In this document: piece after piece, positions 62,441 to 64,000 of the stretch
Layout of the letters: the number at the start of each line of letters is the position of its first letter
How positions within the stretch are numbered: the first letter of the stretch is position 1
DNA from: Torreya grandis
Lineage: Eukaryota > Streptophyta > Pinopsida > Cupressales > Taxaceae
Length of the DNA stretch: 64,000 bases
Assembly (NCBI GenBank): GCA_037957365.1
Contig: JARHVA010001190.1
Span: 3,695,236-3,759,235 of the forward strand
Direction of reading: 5' to 3'
Program-made: the position numbers and the translations under genes
The notes under the pieces: model-generated
Seen by the model: the letters and a program-made list of their open reading frames with translations, nothing else
Databases searched by the model: none
Told to the model about the DNA's origin: nothing

Positions 62441-63719
62441 TATCCCCTACAAGCCTATAATCTCCTAGGAAATCTAACTTATCCTAGTCCTAGCTCTATT
62501 ATAAGCCCTTCAAGTTTTAGTGTAAATCATCACCGATCCCTTATGGATTAGTGTTGTTCTACATGGATCAATGTTGATTCCATAATGCCATCTCCCCATA
62601 AACCTAGCCTAATCCTAGCTCCTAAAAAGCCTAAAAATATTAAAAATTCAAAAAGTTAATAAAATAATCAACCTACCTAATCTTGTGAGTGCCATCATTG
62701 TCATAATCCATTGTCGATAGTCTCCATCTTGTTTCATTGTACTTTCATCATTTGAGCTCTCAATCATTTTTTGGGTTTCATAAATAGAAAATGAGCCCTT
62801 TTTTATGTCAGACTTGCTTATATACCTAAATTTGGATTGGTATCGATCCATTTTGGATCGGTGCCATTTTAAACAGATCATCACTAATTCATTTTAGATC
62901 AATATTGATTGGGCCCTTTTTACACTACTTATACTCTCACATACATCCAACCTTGTTCCTTAGCTATTCCTGGTTCCTTACCACATCTACCCTATTATTC
63001 AACCTATACCATTTTAAGTTTTTGGATTTTAACCCCCTGATGGTCCCATAACCTATGTAAAGGAATGTACTCTTTTAACGGTATCTCCCTTAGTGGGTCC
63101 TTAAAAATGCATTCTCCCTTGAGAACAACTATCTATAGGTAACACACAACGTATATTACACTAGATGTTTTGATCAGCCAAACCCTATCACTTATTCTCT
63201 TGTTCAACCTTCATTAAGCCCACCTATTCATAGTTGTGGCATCTGATTATAAGATTTGCCTTGGGGCATCTCTACCTATATTATCTTCCATCCTTCCAGT
63301 GCAAAACATACATTTCTTATTATGCATCCACATTTAATAGAGCCCATTTTTTATTTATCCATCTCGTCCGTTATTCAATTTTTCAAACTTGTCACTGTGA
63401 GAGGTGCAAAATATCATTATTGATTAATCATGGAGCTGAAGACAACAAAATAAAACACTAAACTTATGTCATATTTAACCTACTATAATTGAGACTAATA
63501 AATAGCCATACAATAGGAGAAACAACCTCCTATAAAGGAGGAACAAATCACCCAAATTAGTTTATGGGTGATAACAATCATACGAGAATATATTTTTCAT
63601 ATCATAACCATATAACCAACTACCACGTGAATATTATCCTCAACATTCACCCCTATTTTGAACATGGAAAGAATGTATCCCTATACTATAACTGACCCAT
63701 ACTCATGATCCCTCATGAA
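62441..63719. other. Tat element 3' spacer, no gene recognised
   Basis: Contains ATCGATCCATTTTGGATCGG at 62842-62861, reminiscent of the repeated (A/C)ATCGATCC and CACCGATCC motifs near 43570-44020. A short perfect inverted repeat (CCTCCT ATAA AGGAGG) lies at about 63526-63541. The 3' LTR is not reached in this window. Confidence 0.5.
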
Positions 63720-63870
63720 GGTTATCAATGTGGTACACCTAAAACCACATCCATAGATGGTTTTCAATATGGTAAGCCATCAACCATGACTATAAATGGT
63801 TTTCAATGTGGTTAACCACCAACCAAAAACTACTAATGGTTTTCAATGTGGTTAACCACCAACCAAAAAA
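63720..63870 (+). repeat. 39-40 bp tandem repeat, 4 copies
   Basis: Copies start GGTTATCAATGTGG (63720), GGTTTTCAATATGG (63759), GGTTTTCAATGTGG (63798) and GGTTTTCAATGTGG (63838). The last two are nearly identical, including TTAACCACCAACCAAAAA. Confidence 0.93.
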
Positions 63871-64000
63871 ATCATGAGGTTACAATATCTATTTTATCAT
63901 CATCACAAACATGATACAAGAGTAAATACAAAGATAAAAGTTCATGTTTTAAACTCTTTGATGAAGCATGTATCATCTGTTCTTATTTTGAAAATCACGT

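Noticed and set aside
63720..63870. Regularly spaced repeats, CRISPR-like at first sight
   Set aside because: Directly adjoining tandem copies without unique spacers, in a plant retroelement.

Overview
This is a 64 kb piece of a plant nuclear genome, AT-rich and dominated by retrotransposons. One host gene is clear: a SPA (SUPPRESSOR OF PHYA-105) homologue of the SPA3/SPA4 type on the minus strand. Its seven coding exons run from 34773 down to 2522 and encode a predicted 948-residue protein. Intron 2 is 28,149 bp long and filled with LTR retrotransposons. Giant TE-filled introns, decayed Tat-lineage Ty3/gypsy elements, LINE relics and AC/AT microsatellites suggest a gymnosperm (conifer, Ginkgo or cycad type). 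That taxonomic call is inference; the plant origin is secure.

Layout. 2-960: 3' end of a LINE (plus strand). 961-2521: 3' flank of SPA. 2522-5342: SPA exons 7 to 3 (coiled coil and WD40 propeller). 5343-33491: SPA intron 2, with three LTR elements: TE1 (8797-17535, plus strand, gag remnants only, its 3' LTR split by an L1-type LINE), TE2 (17602-22165, minus strand, gag-protease remnant, 5-bp target duplication) and TE3 (24457-30102, minus strand, mostly unrecognised coding content, 5-bp target duplication). Together they are about two thirds of the intron. 33492-34773: SPA exons 2 and 1 (kinase-like domain). 34774-37400: probable 5' UTR intron and promoter, with a 5S-rRNA-derived sequence and a second copy of the left-edge LINE family. 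37400-40630: AT-rich intergenic DNA. 40630-42444: LINE relic carrying only an ORF1. About 43000-64000: a large, heavily mutated Tat-lineage Ty3/gypsy element (plus strand) with gag, protease, RT, two RNase H domains and integrase, followed by an antisense plant-mobile-domain (PMD) gene. Its RT is interrupted at about 50690-55727 by another element that also carries an antisense PMD gene and ends in a striking 511-bp palindrome.

How the parts relate. SPA proteins partner COP1 in the ubiquitin ligase that targets light-signalling factors. The SPA reading frame is intact across all predicted splice junctions, so the gene is probably functional despite the insertions. The transposons are all relics with in-frame stops, often TAA/TAG where a glutamine codon is expected. 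The most interesting signals are the two antisense PMD genes at equivalent places in two retroelements, the palindromic LTR-like end, a polypurine tract shared by TE1 and the nested element, and a GC-AG intron in SPA.
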